Positions 1-10,775 of a stretch of DNA of 64,000 nucleotides are shown here, piece after piece. Within the stretch, counting starts at the first letter, position 1; each line of letters opens with the position of its first letter. This stretch comes from Branchiostoma floridae. Taxonomy: Eukaryota; Chordata; Leptocardii; Amphioxiformes; Branchiostomatidae. The position numbers and the translations under genes were made by a program. The stretch lies in the NCBI RefSeq assembly GCF_000003815.2, contig NC_049997.1, positions 12,460,228 through 12,524,227 on the forward strand, written 5' to 3'. The notes beneath the pieces were generated by a model that searched no databases, was not told where the DNA came from, and was given only the letters and a program-made list of their open reading frames with translations.

Positions 1-67
1 TATGTCCTTTTTGAACAGAACTAACCTGGGCTGGTCATAAGACAGCAAAGAAATTTGTGTGGTGTTT

Positions 68-140
68 CTAGTCTTCCAGACTGTCCGACATACATTCATC
101 CAAGTCCCCTTGGTAGAGCCCCTTCATTACCCAATTGTGG
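68..140 (-). pseudogene. Duplicated end of the terminal exon of the neighbouring gene
   Basis: Read on the minus strand, this stretch encodes KGLYQGDLDECMSDSLED followed by a TAG stop. The terminal exon of the adjacent gene ends KGLYQGDWDECMSDSLED and TAA, so the two differ by one residue over the last 18. The surrounding bases (cataagaca motif upstream of both stops) are also shared. It is a tandem copy of the exon end about 155 bp away. A cag acceptor-like site lies just upstream on the minus strand, but its phase does not fit the preceding exon, so it is probably a relic rather than an alternative end. It could also belong to a second gene copy lying left of the window. Confidence 0.75.
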
Positions 141-223
141 GCTGTCTTTGAATATTGTTCTTCATAAGACATGTAAGACAGTGCTCGCATACTAAACAAC
201 GAATGAAAATGGTGCAGTGTTTT

Positions 224-3200
224 TTAGTCTTCCAGACTGTCCGACATACATTCATCCCAGTCCCCCTGGTAGAGTCCCTTCACCGCCCATGGTGGGGTAC
301 CCTCGGGTACTGTCCTCTCAGACAGTTCATCAGACAGTACACGAGCGGATCCCCTTTGAGGGCAAACCTTATCCAATGAGTCCTTCAGTTTCCGCAGGGC
401 CTCCGACTCCCAGGGGAGGCGCCTCACGGTGAACCGCGGGGGGTCATGGTACTCGTCTCCGCTCGACTCCGAGGATTGATACTGCTTGGCCAGAATCTCT
501 GTCGCCATCTTTTTGGTCCTGTCTGTCCAAGAGTCCCGGCACTTTTCTAAGGCTCTCCTCCGACGATGCACCTTCTGTAGCACAAAGGTTCCGTAGTTCC
601 ATTTTCGTTAACCCTAAACTTTTCTTATGACACATTGTAACACAATTCTCTCAATATATACATCTGTCACCTTTAAAATTATGCTTCTTAATAAATCTCC
701 AATTAATTGTTCCCCAGTATAATGCACCTTAACTGTTCAGCATGTGTCAATTGTGCATACTAGGGTGTGTTGCACTAGAGATCTGTCATACACACTACCT
801 CTTTTGAACTTGCTGAACACCACAAAAATTGGCAATACCATCAAATCAACATTCTCCTGCACAGAGTAGTGCCTCATCCGTGACCTATAAATTTATAATA
901 CTGGTACGTATACTTTGGGCAAGCTCTGTGAAAAAATTGGTTTTTGTGTTTGCAAGTGTGGCTTCTAACCAGCAGTGAGCCAATTATCATAATCATCTTT
1001 AACCGAAGAAACATTTCCTAAAAAACAGTTCTCTGATTGGCTGACAGATGGTTTGAGGCCATACCTATCCCTGAGGCCATACCTATACCTCAGCTCAGTT
1101 TAGCAGAGCATCTCCAAGGTATATTTTATATGCGAAATTCAACATAGAAGAATGTCAACCCACCTGCATGAGACGTTGTTCCTTCCTCATAGCGTTCCTG
1201 TGTGCAGTGAGTTTCCCCTTGTCTCGGCGCAATCTGTCGTCCTTCTGTGATCTGTAATAACGTTTGGCGGCATCTGAAAGGAATCAACGAGACATGTACA
1301 ATTAAAGCTTTCATTATTTTCAATCATAGAATTTATATCAAGTCTCAAGTAAACTTGCTCAACAAACATGAATATTATGACTTGTAACAGTCATTGTAAT
1401 GCACAACTCAATGCACATACACCAACATTATGGTATTTCAAACATACAAAGAATATGGGTGTCCAAAACCATCATTACCATATGGAATTTCAAATGTATA
1501 CAGAATGTGGGTGTCCAAAACTATGGTATCTACATATATAGTTTACCAATTTGCTGCTTTTTTTTGCTGTTACATTGTATTTCCCAATTGCCTTCAATTT
1601 TATCAAAAAAAATTATTTATTGGTTTGGCTGTTCAGTACAATACAAATACAAATGGAATTTGACAAGGATAGGATACTTCTACTTCAGGATAATCTAAGA
1701 ACATTAAAAAAGAGCTTTCATGTATACATGTTGTGAGAATATAGCACTAACTTTCTTCATTTTTGTTATCCCTCACTTGACAGAATTTTCTGACTGTCTT
1801 GAATTTTGAAAGAAAGACTAGTTCTGAATGTCTGAAAAACAATAACAGCAACAATTAAGTTTGAGATGCACACCATAAATTCAAAACCAGAACTAACACA
1901 TTGTCACCATCAGACCTTTTTGAAAAATACCCGACATCATGTTCCCAAAATGCCATTATGGCATGGAACCTGCTCAAGTATGACACTTAAAGTGGTATCT
2001 CACTGCAGTTAGGGCACTGGTGTGGCACTGCGGGGTTAGAAAGATTATTCAATGAATTTAAGAGGTGAACAAATTTTCTTGCGTTTTGTGCATTTTGTTG
2101 TCTTATAACATAAGTCATACTTTTATGCATCACGCAATATCTAAATTATAGAAAATCAGCAAAATGACACAACAGTGTCGCAGTGAACGAATCCCGCAGT
2201 GCTACACCGGTGCCTCAAGTGCAGTGAGATACCACTTTTAAAGACAATCACCTTTCACTTCCATTGGTGAAAAGGGACATTTCTGCTCCCCACCGTACTC
2301 TTTGGCAATCTCCAAGTGAAGGATCTGCAGTACTCGCTGGTTGTACCGCGAGGTCAGTCTATAGTAGAAGTAAAGGATAACACATAGTCATTACATGCAA
2401 AACATTCAATAGATTGACAAGTATTCTAGTTGCCAAGTTGAAATGGCACATGTATAATTATTAAATTAGAGTTAGCATTTAGACTAAAGTAGACATTTGT
2501 TATATTGCTTTTACACTGTTTGTACCCTTCCATGTTACCTACAATTACACTGGCAAGAAGTTTCAATGCATTTTACTTCTAAGTAAAATGCATTGAAACT
2601 TCTTGCCAGTGAAACTTCTTCATTGAAACTTCTTGATTTTTTTTAAACATATCTAAAGATATGTTTAAAAAAAATCACTGGATAAAAATTTGAGCTCATG
2701 TTTTATGTACATGTTACATTACACATTCAAACTGTTTTCAACAGATGAAAGATTCTTTTCTTGTGATGAATAATATCAATATACATTTTCTTATTTGCAT
2801 TAAATGTAAGATGGATCATGATACTTACGCTTCATTCAAGTTGAATCCATTAAAATCATTGTCACCTTCCAGAAGAGTTTTGTACACCTTCCTCAAGTCA
2901 ACCTGAAACAGTTGCAAATCAAAGACTCACATTATGAAATACAACAATGGAATATAATATCATTGATGCAACCTTAATTCTAACATTTTCTTGGCACATG
3001 TTTTGGTCAGGGCTCTAGCCAGTGTCCGTTTTTCCGTCAATCGACGGAAATTTGCTGCGTGTGACGGAATTTTTTAAAAACCAATCCGTCAACCTTGACG
3101 GACAAAAATTCTTGGTGGAAGCTACAGGCGGCTTTGAGACGCTGTCCACGGTCGGTAGGCCACACACTGTTTGTCTTGCTATTGTTATGATTGTTGCCTT

Positions 3201-5454
3201 AGTGTGTCGGCCCTTTCGCATACCATAATCTCATTAAAAACCCATTTTTCAAGGTCTCAGTTCCGTCTTTCTAACTTAATTTTCACGGTTTTTCGCGACA
3301 ATGGGAATTGGCTGACAGAAAAAAAATTCGAGCTGGCTAGAGCCCTGGTTTTGGTCTACCTTCTTCATGGCCTGAATGGACTACACAGCAAGCAAATTAT
3401 TGCTTTTGTCAATGGGGGCAATTTTCAGGACCAAGAAAAAGTGTTTGTCAAGGCCAGGTGGTCAGATTGAAGAAGGTCTGACTACTTGTAATTATTATGC
3501 ACAATAATGTCATATCATGTACCATAAATCATTGTTGGTAATTGATAGTTACTGTGTTTCAACCAGAAAAAATTGTCTTCTTGCACACCACATTAGCTTA
3601 CTTATTCTAAGAAATGTAAGTCAATCATAGAATTGTTATGGCTCAAAAAGAAGCAGAAAGACATTAATAGACTCATCTCACAGCCCTCCACGGGTCTGCC
3701 TAAACACCACAAACGACCACAAACAAACCATAAATGACTCTAATATGCAGTGTATATGGGACAACGACATTGTGTATGCTTTGGAGACATTGTTTAGACA
3801 TCTATGAATTAAAAAAAAACGCAGCAAGTCATACGTATTCACCAGTTATTTTGAGTTAGTCCGGTTTCAAGATTAAAGCAATTCTTGGCCACCATGTTGA
3901 ATCATGCTTGCTTGCATTTGAGGCTGGAAAACACTTAGTATACAAGTTTTATAAGTTGACCATGATAGAATTGTGGTATGCTATAATCAATGAACCAACA
4001 GCTTTCAAAGTTTTATCACCATGTCGTCTATAGAGCTGAGGAAGATATCGAGAACTTCCCCATGCAGACTCCTAGCACGGGCGATCTAACATAGCGGCAA
4101 AGAATTGCTTTCATCTTGAAACCAGCAGACTAACTCGAAATAACTCGCCAATACGTAGGAGTTGTTGGGTTTTTTAAATTCATAAATGTATAAACATTGT
4201 CTCCAGTGCGTCACACAAGGTTGTTGTCCCATATACACTGCCTATTAGAGTCTTTTGTGGTTGTTTGTGGTCGCTTGTGGTAATTAGGCAGAACACCCCT
4301 CCACATCTGTCAAAATACAAAAAAGTTTGTGCAAAATAAGTACATAAAAATGAAAATATTTGAAGGACATGCAGGTATTTTGTCATTAGTCAAATGGCAA
4401 CATTACCATGCATACAATTTACTTTTCATGGACTGGCTAAGTACTAGTAATTGTGTTACTGACAATATCAGAATTAGTCTATCATACTTACTCTACACCT
4501 ATCGGGCACCTTGGAGTTCTGTGCGGTTTTGCGTCGTTTTCTACGACTTCCATTCCCCTCTTCCCCCTCCCCCTGGCCACCGGACATGGGGGGTTCATGA
4601 ACTCTCTGCTGCTGTTGGTCACGGAGCTCTTGAATTGCTCTCCTATTTTCCGCAACCTGTTTCACTAGCTCGTGAAGGACGCCGTACACCATGTTATCAC
4701 TTTGGCCCTGTTCTAAAACATTTCCGAATGACGCAAGCAGATCTTCCGCCATGACAGTGGGAAGGGCGGGCTCGCGATGGGAATTATTTTCTATACAATC
4801 ATGACACCTGTCAATCTCGTTTTCAGATGTGCAGTCTCTGCTTTGATCGATAGGCTCCTGTTTTAACCCGCAGGAATGAGGATGTTGTACTGCAGGATCT
4901 AACTCGCTACTTGCATCTTTTTCAGTGACGTTTGTAACAGTTTCATCATCTTTAGATGACATGCTCCAGCCGATGTTGTTACTTACAGTAACGCGGACAG
5001 GAACAGCTGTCATACCCTCGTCACTTCTGCTGTCTTTTTGAACAGCACGCTGTCTTTGGTCCACTCTCTCAATGCTCAAGTCTGCTTCCTCTAAGTCTGA
5101 AAGACTGCACGAAACAGATGGGTTTATACGACCAGTCCCTTCTGTTCTATGAGAAGGTAAACTAATGACAGTTGTACTGTTTTGTGGACTGGATCCTGGC
5201 GTGGTTCCTACTTGTGGCATCTGGAGGATGTCCAGATCGGCGCTTGCTCCCGCGCCCTCCCTGTGGTACTCTTGTTCCATCACATCCTGCAGGATCCTCA
5301 GCAGATGTTCCCTACAGTTTCCTGTGGTGCTGGTGTCTGTGCTGATGTTCCTTCTCCTGAGTTCTGTAACCACCTCTTCCATATACAGCCTGGGTAACAC
5401 AGCCAGGGTCACCTCTCGGGATAGGCCACAGAGATGCTCTTTCAGTCCATCCAT
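224..5454 (-). CDS. Uncharacterised nuclear-type protein, five exons, about 534 aa
   Basis: Exons on the minus strand are 5454-4492 (ATG, 321 codons), 2902-2829, 2358-2252, 1273-1164 and 574-224 (TAA). All junctions have cag/tag acceptors and GT donors (gtaagtatg, gtaagtatc, gtgattg, gtgggttg), and the phases (0, 2, 1, 0) join into one open frame. I do not recognise the family. The N-terminus (about residues 1-60) is helical with a SAP-like look. Residues 60-240 are acidic and low complexity. A coiled-coil-like stretch rich in E, R and Q lies near 255-285, and a basic nuclear signal RRKRRK at about 304-309. The region over exons 2-5 (RYNQRVLQILHLEIA, then an RRDKGKLTAHR basic stretch, then KVHRRRRALEK) looks like a conserved folded domain. 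It may be related to the DUF found in vertebrate C14orf93, but that is a weak impression from memory. The tail is acidic. Transposons occupy introns 1 and 2. Confidence 0.8.
1427..1530. repeat. Short tandem duplication in an intron
   Basis: A unit of about 65 bp occurs twice with divergence. Both copies contain ATGG(T/A)ATTTCAAA followed by a GGGTGTCCAAAAC motif. It lies in the intron upstream of exon 4 of the left-edge gene. No coding role is evident. Confidence 0.5.
1990..2237. mobile_element. Harbinger-like MITE with TTA target duplication
   Basis: The ends are inverted: AAGTGGTATCTCACTGCA at the left and its complement at the right, with similarity continuing for roughly 50 bp with mismatches. 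A TTA trinucleotide flanks both sides (1987-1989 and 2238-2240). This fits the 3-bp target duplication of PIF/Harbinger elements. There is no open frame of note, so it is non-autonomous. The 3-bp duplication alone is weak, but the inverted ends are clear. Confidence 0.65.
2549..2676. repeat. Two adjacent perfect palindromes (foldback element)
   Basis: Positions 2549-2610 form a perfect hairpin with 30-bp arms and a 2-bp loop. Positions 2635-2676 form a second perfect hairpin with 20-bp arms and a 2-bp loop. The 24 bp between them repeat the GAAACTTCTT motif from the first arm. This is probably a small foldback transposon in intron 1 of the left-edge gene. Such perfect arms suggest recent formation or gene conversion. 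Confidence 0.7.
3008..3347. mobile_element. hAT-type MITE with perfect 8-bp target duplication
   Basis: The element starts CAGGGCTCTAGCCAG and ends with the exact complement CTGGCTAGAGCCCTG. It is flanked on both sides by GTTTTGGT (3000-3007 and 3348-3355). A CAGGG terminus with an 8-bp duplication is diagnostic of hAT superfamily ends. The 340-bp interior has CCGTC/GACGG motifs near the left end and no transposase. It belongs to the same broad family as the elements at 13812-14129 and 14319-16222. Confidence 0.85.
3690..4300. mobile_element. Long-inverted-repeat foldback element
   Basis: The left arm contains TCTGCCTAAACACCACAAAC and then TGCAGTGTATATGGGACAAC. The right arm, read in reverse, repeats these in the same order with scattered differences. 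Arms are about 200 bp each around a loop of roughly 200 bp. The exact termini and target duplication are unclear. No open frame fits a transposase, so it is probably a non-autonomous element in intron 1 of the left-edge gene. Confidence 0.6.
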
Positions 5455-6585
5455 TTTTCTATACAAACAACATGGAAGAGTAAATCAAAGTCTGAGGAAA
5501 TACTGCTGCGGCAGTGCTGCCCGAGGTGTCACTGTGAAATACATGTACATGTAGCTTACATTTAGACCTACCCAAATCAATGGAGGATAGAGGGAGAAAG
5601 TCTTGCACATCCAACTACAAGAAACTAACTCGAATAAATGATGATGATGTGTGTGTGTGTAGGCTTTACATTGTCTATTTGTGTGTATGTGAGTGTGCCA
5701 CATTTGTGTGTGTAATACATGTCTTGTGTGTTTGTTATTATGTAACCGTTATGTGTGTGTGTGTGTGTGTGTTTGACTAGACTGTTTTATGTGTGTACTA
5801 GAAATAGTAGAATGTGTGTACAAGTGTGTGCTGTGCTGTGTCTTGTGTGTGTGTGTGTGTTTGTGTGTTAGGAACTAATCAGAGGCTAGAACTGCTGTGT
5901 AAATTATAACGTTATATATAATGAACAATTACTGGGAACCCAATGGTATAGTTAATGACCTGGTCCCAAAACAAGTAGATCATGATCTTGTACAGTAGGG
6001 TGGCTCATTTTATTTTTACTTGCACGCAATACTTTATCTAGCTAATGATAAAGCGCTACAGGGAAAACATTTTTTTCACGAAATTGGTGCCTCTCTAGTT
6101 TCCACAGGCCTCAGAGTTTTCATGGTTTGTCTCTTGTCTCTACTACCATAAAAATTCAAGTCGCCCTCCCCACCATTTGTTTACGAGCAAAATCTTCCCC
6201 AACGTCATAGCTTCAAATTATTACCGTTAAGGCTAAGATAGAGTACCTACCAGTCGACTGGCTGTGCTACAGTTGTCGTAACCAGCACTCGATACAAAAG
6301 TAAGCGTTCAATGTGTGTATTCCGCGAATGGGAAAAGAATAATTCTGGTTGGAAAATGACTGGGAAATACATACATGTCCTCAGAGGTTAAAGGTCAAAG
6401 ATCAAATTATTACCTGATTATCTCCATGCTCCAGAGGTTTTGGAAAATGGGAGGTTAAAGAGTCGCCTGATCGTCACTATATAAGGTTGTTGTTGTCGTA
6501 AATGTTTAACGTCTACTTCACCGCTAGACATGATCTCTTGGTGCTTTAGAAACGTACGCGTTTGTCATGTCTGGCGACAAAAAAA
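5455..6585. other. 5' flank of the left-edge gene with TG microsatellites
   Basis: This is the stretch upstream of the ATG at 5454. It contains interrupted TG-rich tracts at about 5648-5870, then unique sequence. A TATATAA-like motif lies near 6478, upstream of the LINE tail, but no transcript start can be assigned. Long open frames here are products of the TG tract. The right boundary is the pentanucleotide tail of the adjacent LINE. Confidence 0.5.
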
Positions 6586-6672
6586 GGAGTAGAGTAGAGT
6601 AGAGTAGAGTAGAGTTTTTCAGTCCGGTAGGAGTATCCACTCCAGTTTGGCCTGCTCTTCAATTCGGAATAC

Positions 6673-9543
6673 TCAGGATACTGACATTTTCGGACGTAAG
6701 GTATGGTCCAGTGCCCTGTGGTTGTATACGACAGGATGGTCTTTCATATGTTTGTCGAAACTTGCTTTAAAACCATTCACAGTTGGTGCCATCACTACTT
6801 CCTCTGGGAGATTGTTCCACCAGCTGACAATCCGATTTGTATAGGAGTATAGCCGTGTATTTGTTTTCGCCAATGATCTTTTTAGTTTCAACTGGTGACC
6901 TCTTGTTCTTGTTTCTACAGACAAGTGGACTAAACATGGAGTATCGTATAGTCCTTTCGTGTATTTGAAGGTGTTTATTAAGTCGCCTCTTAGTCTTCTA
7001 TATACCAATGTGGGGAGGTGAAGACTCCTAAGCCTCTCTGGGTAGGGTAGATCCGCCAGACCCGGTACTCTTTTGGTTGCCCTTTTTTGCACTTTCTCAA
7101 TTTCGATTGCCAGTGACCATAGGTGAGGAGACCATACACTTGCTCCATACTCTAGATGAGGACGGATGATAGACTTGTACAGGGTTAAAAACATACATTT
7201 GTCCATAAATTCAAATGTTCTCCATACCAGTCCCATAATCTGATTTGCCTTCTTTGTTATGGTAAGGATGTGTTTGTTAAAACCCAGGTCCTTGTCTACA
7301 ATAATTCCGAGGTCTTTCTCTTCCTCCGCGAATTCTAGAGACAGAGGCAAGGGATTTGCTTTGTCTTTCATTTTGTATGAGAAGTCTGGGTGTCCCCCGC
7401 CAATTCTGATTACGGTGCATTTATCTGGGTGAAATTGGAGTTGCCACCTTGAAGCCCATAACTGCAGACTGTCCAGGTCTTGCTGTAGTGCTTCGCAGTC
7501 ACGTATGTTTGGTACTGTTCGGTAGATTTTTGTGTCGTCCGCAAACAATTTTAAGTGACATGTAACTGCATTAGGCATATCATTCACGAATATTGTGAAT
7601 AACACTGGTCCGAGAACACTCCCTTGCGGGACTCCACTGTGTACCTCCGACCACCGTGAGTGACTATCGTTGACACACACCCTTTGTTTTCTATTTTCAA
7701 GGAACGAGGCTATCCATTTGAGAAGGCTCCCCTTGATCCCATAACTTTCTACTTTCCTCAAAAGCCTTTGTATGGGAACTGAGTCGAAGGCCTTGCGGAA
7801 ATCCATGTAGATTACATCCACAGGTATACCTTGGTCTAGCCAGGTCGTCCAGCTTTCCAAACATTCCAGGATTTGAGTTACTGTGGATCTTCCAGGGAGG
7901 AACCCATGCTGGTGTCGTGTAAAAAGTTCATTCCTTCTCATGTGTTTTATAATCTCATCCCTAATTATGCCCTCTAGAACTTTGCCAACCACGGAAGTTA
8001 GACACACGGGTCTGTAGTTGCCTGGAGTTTTTCTACAGCCTTTCTTGAAGAGTGGAGTAATGTTTCCAATTTTCCAATCTGCTGGCACCTCTCCCTCGTT
8101 CAGTGACTTTTGAAAGAGAATGTACAGAGGTGGAGCCAGCGTTCCAGCAAGCTCTTTTAAGACTCTGGGGTGAATTTGGTCTGGTCCCATGGACTTGTTT
8201 GGGTTGAGGTTCTCTAGGCGTTTTTGAATATCTTCGATATTTAGTTCAATGCCTTTCAACTCCTGTTTGCATGTTGACTCTTCAGGTTGTGGTATACATC
8301 TCGTGTCTTCTTTAGTAAAAGTACTAACGAAGAATTTGTTTAGTATTTCTGCTTTTTCCACATCAGTTCTTGCTTTCTCATCTCCATCCATCAGGTCTGG
8401 GATGTTATGTCTTGTTTTTGACTTTTTATTTACGTATTTCCAAAATAGCTTTGTATTCCCTTTAATATTTCTGGCGATCTCCTTTTCGTGTTTCTTGACC
8501 GCTTTTCTTGCTGCCCACCGTGCTTGGTTACGTAGTTTTGTGTATTTAACATAGTCATCATGCCTTCTTGTGTGGATGTATTTCTTCCAGGCTTTTTGTT
8601 TTTTGTTTAGTTTGTTTGTTGTCTCTTTGTCTTTCCATGAAAGTCTTCTTCTTCTCTGTGTTGCATTAACTTTGGGTATGTTTTTGTCTGAAGATTTCCT
8701 TACTGTTTCTGACAATACTTCCCAACACTCGTTTGTATCTAAATCTTCTAACATTGTATCCCAGTCTTTCTCCAAATCTTCTCTCATGTCATCATAGTGC
8801 CCCTTGTGGTACAAGCGGAATTCCCTGCCGTTTTGACTCCTTTCCACATAGCATTTGTATGACCATTCCAGCATGATGTGGTCGCTTTTCCCAACAGGTG
8901 GCCTCGAAGTGACCGTATCTATCATATGCATCTCGTTTGTAAGTATCAGGTCTAACACATTGCTGTTCTGGTTAGCCTGGTGTCTTGTTGCAAAGTCTAC
9001 ATGTTGAAAGAGGTACACATCTCTTATTGCCTCTAAGAATTTTCCGGCGTCACTGTCTGGTGAATTCACTGCTCCGTCCCCGTTTGACCAGTCAATTTTG
9101 GGATAGTTGAAATCCCCTACTACAAGGACATGAGAATAGCCCTTGATACTGCGTATCAAGCTGTTTATCTTCTCATTGTTGTCTGTTGAGGAGTTAGGGC
9201 TTCGGTAAATTCCCATTACTAGTAGTCTGTCATTGTTGTTTAGTCTAATTTCCACGGGTACCGCCTCTGAGACATGTTCTAATTGCAGAATTGGCATTTC
9301 CGCTTCCATAGAATTGAGTTCCTCTTTAGTATGTATAGCAATTCCCCGTACACCTTCCTTTTCTGCATTCGTGAACAGGTTGTATCCCGGGAATTGTAGG
9401 TCTGTTTTTGTCATTTTGTACCTGGAGTTTTTCGGATTAGTTTCTGTAGTGACAATAACATCTGGCTGAGTTTCCTCAATAATGGCAAGATATTCATGTT
9501 TTTTGTTTGTGATACAGTCAATGTTTGTATAAACAATTTTCAT
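6673..9543 (-). CDS. LINE ORF2: endonuclease and reverse transcriptase, apparently intact
   Basis: This is a single open frame of about 956 aa from the ATG at 9543; the frame extends four codons upstream to a GTG. The N-terminal 230 residues are an AP-endonuclease-like (EEP) domain: an N near TNIDCITNKKHE, catalytic-type E in TTETNPKN, GDFNYP, and SDH in GKSDHIMLEW. The reverse transcriptase follows at roughly residues 480-740, with NYRPVCLTS, HGFLPGRST, YMDFRKAFDSVP (motif A), GVPQGSVLGPVLF (motif B) and LFADDTKIY (catalytic FADD). The C-terminal region has the RATKRVPGL and RRLRGDLINTFK motifs common in CR1/L2-group elements. It nicks target DNA and primes cDNA synthesis from the element RNA. 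No stop or frameshift is seen, so it may be recently active. Confidence 0.93.
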   Translation of the reverse strand: MKIVYTNIDCITNKKHEYLAIIEETQPDVIVTTETNPKNSRYKMTKTDLQFPGYNLFTNAEKEGVRGIAIHTKEELNSMEAEMPILQLEHVSEAVPVEIRLNNNDRLLVMGIYRSPNSSTDNNEKINSLIRSIKGYSHVLVVGDFNYPKIDWSNGDGAVNSPDSDAGKFLEAIRDVYLFQHVDFATRHQANQNSNVLDLILTNEMHMIDTVTSRPPVGKSDHIMLEWSYKCYVERSQNGREFRLYHKGHYDDMREDLEKDWDTMLEDLDTNECWEVLSETVRKSSDKNIPKVNATQRRRRLSWKDKETTNKLNKKQKAWKKYIHTRRHDDYVKYTKLRNQARWAARKAVKKHEKEIARNIKGNTKLFWKYVNKKSKTRHNIPDLMDGDEKARTDVEKAEILNKFFVSTFTKEDTRCIPQPEESTCKQELKGIELNIEDIQKRLENLNPNKSMGPDQIHPRVLKELAGTLAPPLYILFQKSLNEGEVPADWKIGNITPLFKKGCRKTPGNYRPVCLTSVVGKVLEGIIRDEIIKHMRRNELFTRHQHGFLPGRSTVTQILECLESWTTWLDQGIPVDVIYMDFRKAFDSVPIQRLLRKVESYGIKGSLLKWIASFLENRKQRVCVNDSHSRWSEVHSGVPQGSVLGPVLFTIFVNDMPNAVTCHLKLFADDTKIYRTVPNIRDCEALQQDLDSLQLWASRWQLQFHPDKCTVIRIGGGHPDFSYKMKDKANPLPLSLEFAEEEKDLGIIVDKDLGFNKHILTITKKANQIMGLVWRTFEFMDKCMFLTLYKSIIRPHLEYGASVWSPHLWSLAIEIEKVQKRATKRVPGLADLPYPERLRSLHLPTLVYRRLRGDLINTFKYTKGLYDTPCLVHLSVETRTRGHQLKLKRSLAKTNTRLYSYTNRIVSWWNNLPEEVVMAPTVNGFKASFDKHMKDHPVVYNHRALDHTLRPKMSVS

Positions 9544-9578
9544 TGAATTTTTCACACTTGCCTTGTTTTTATCTTCCT

Positions 9579-9676
9579 TTATCTCTCTTCCTCTGGAATG
9601 TTTCGTACTATGTGTCTTTTCCTCACAATGTAGATCTTCGGGTAATCCCTCTGACTACGTGTCAATCCTCGTAAAC
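9579..9676 (-). CDS. 3' end of LINE ORF1 (truncated by gap)
   Basis: The last 32 codons of ORF1 read YPKIYIVRKRHIVRNIPEEER then TAA. They match the end of the ORF1 in the inverted copy at 9777-10740. The frame runs into the gap at 9677, so the finger and coiled-coil parts are not visible for this copy. Confidence 0.8.
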
Positions 9677-9776
9677 NNNNNNNNNNNNNNNNNNNNNNNN
9701 NNNNNNNNNNNNNNNNNNNNNNNNNNNNNNNNNNNNNNNNNNNNNNNNNNNNNNNNNNNNNNNNNNNNNNNNNNNN

Positions 9777-10740
9777 TGCAGCACTAACATGTGATGGGTG
9801 CAATAGCCACTTTTGCCTGACATGTACAAGTCTAACACAGCAAGAATTTAAAGCATTGACAAAGCTACAGAGAGATGACGTTTGCTGGTTTTGTGAGATC
9901 TGCAAGTTAAAGGTTCGGAAATGCTTCAAAACAAAAGAAGAGGACCCAGAAAATGTACCTAGCTTTATGGAAAAATTAGATGCAATCGAGAGGAAAGTAA
10001 CATCACTAGAAAGTAAGATAGACACTGTGAAAGAAGACCAGAAGAAACAAATGCAACAGGTGAGAAAGACCATTATGGTCAGGGAAGACCTAGAGGGAGA
10101 TGCACAAGACAGCGAGGAGGTCTTAGAGGAGGGCATAAGGGATAATAGCAATGCCCCCGAAGGGGACTCCGATCTAGGGCCCTGGAAAACGGTAACGAGA
10201 CAAAAACCAAAGACTCCAAAACTTGCGGAAATTCTGAAAGAAGCTCTGACCGAGCAAAGAAAAGCGGTTGACGAACAAGAGAAAAGGAAGCACAACTTAA
10301 TTGTACACAATGTAGAAGAAGCCGAGCAAGCAGACAAAAGAAAGGAACATGACAGGGAATTTATAGAAAACCTTCTCAACAAACACTTAGAAGTGGATGT
10401 GGAGATTAAAGAACTGTACAGGCTGGGAAAGAAAGACACTAACACAATGAAAAGTCGACCACTTAAGATCGTACTGGAAAGAAAGGAAGACAGAGCTATC
10501 ATTCTTAATAGGCTTCCGAGGTTGAAGAAAGCGGAAGGTAACATCAGGCGAATCAGTGTCACAGCAGACTTAAGTAGAGAGGAGAGAGAAGAGATCAGGC
10601 TCCTCGTCCAGGAGGCAAAAAACAGGACACAGCAGGAAGAAACGGGAGAATTTATACACGTAGTCAGAGGGACTTACCCGAAGATCTACATTGTGAGGAA
10701 AAGACACATAGTACGAAACATTCCAGAGGAAGAGAGATAA
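9777..10740 (+). CDS. LINE ORF1 (5' part in gap): PHD-type finger, coiled coil, RNA-binding-like domain
   Basis: The frame is open from the gap edge to the TAA at 10738-10740 (about 320 codons). It begins inside a zinc finger (CDGCNSHFCLTC, then CWFCEICKLK), whose first cysteines are seen in the related copy at 23689. A coiled-coil segment follows (EKLDAIERKVTSLESKID). The C-terminal half (HNLIVHNVEE, RPLKIVLERKEDRAIIL, RRISVTADLSREEREE) resembles the RRM-like and C-terminal domains of other LINE ORF1 proteins. The likely role is binding element RNA as a multimer. ORF2 starts 36 bp downstream. Confidence 0.85.
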
Positions 10741-10775
10741 GAGAAGATAAAACCAAGGCAAGTGTGAAAAATTCA

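Larger units (their letters stand above)
6586..9676 (-). mobile_element. CR1/L2-type LINE copy, 3' two-thirds
   Basis: This non-LTR retrotransposon runs on the minus strand from the gap at 9677 to a 3' tail of tandem AGAGT pentamers at about 6587-6615. Order is ORF1 end, about 36 bp spacer, ORF2, short 3' UTR, microsatellite tail. Short tandem tails instead of poly(A) are typical of CR1/L2-group elements. The 5' end is lost in the gap. An inverted, nearly identical copy begins on the other side of that gap. Confidence 0.9.

Noticed and set aside
5165-5554. 129-codon plus-strand frame opposite the first exon of the left-edge gene
   Set aside because: The minus-strand exon has a clean start, donor and joining exons; the plus frame has no motif or splice support.
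8249-9469. Plus-strand open frames inside the LINE on the minus strand
   Set aside because: They are antisense shadows of the ORF2 coding frame; the same shadows appear on the minus strand of the inverted copy.
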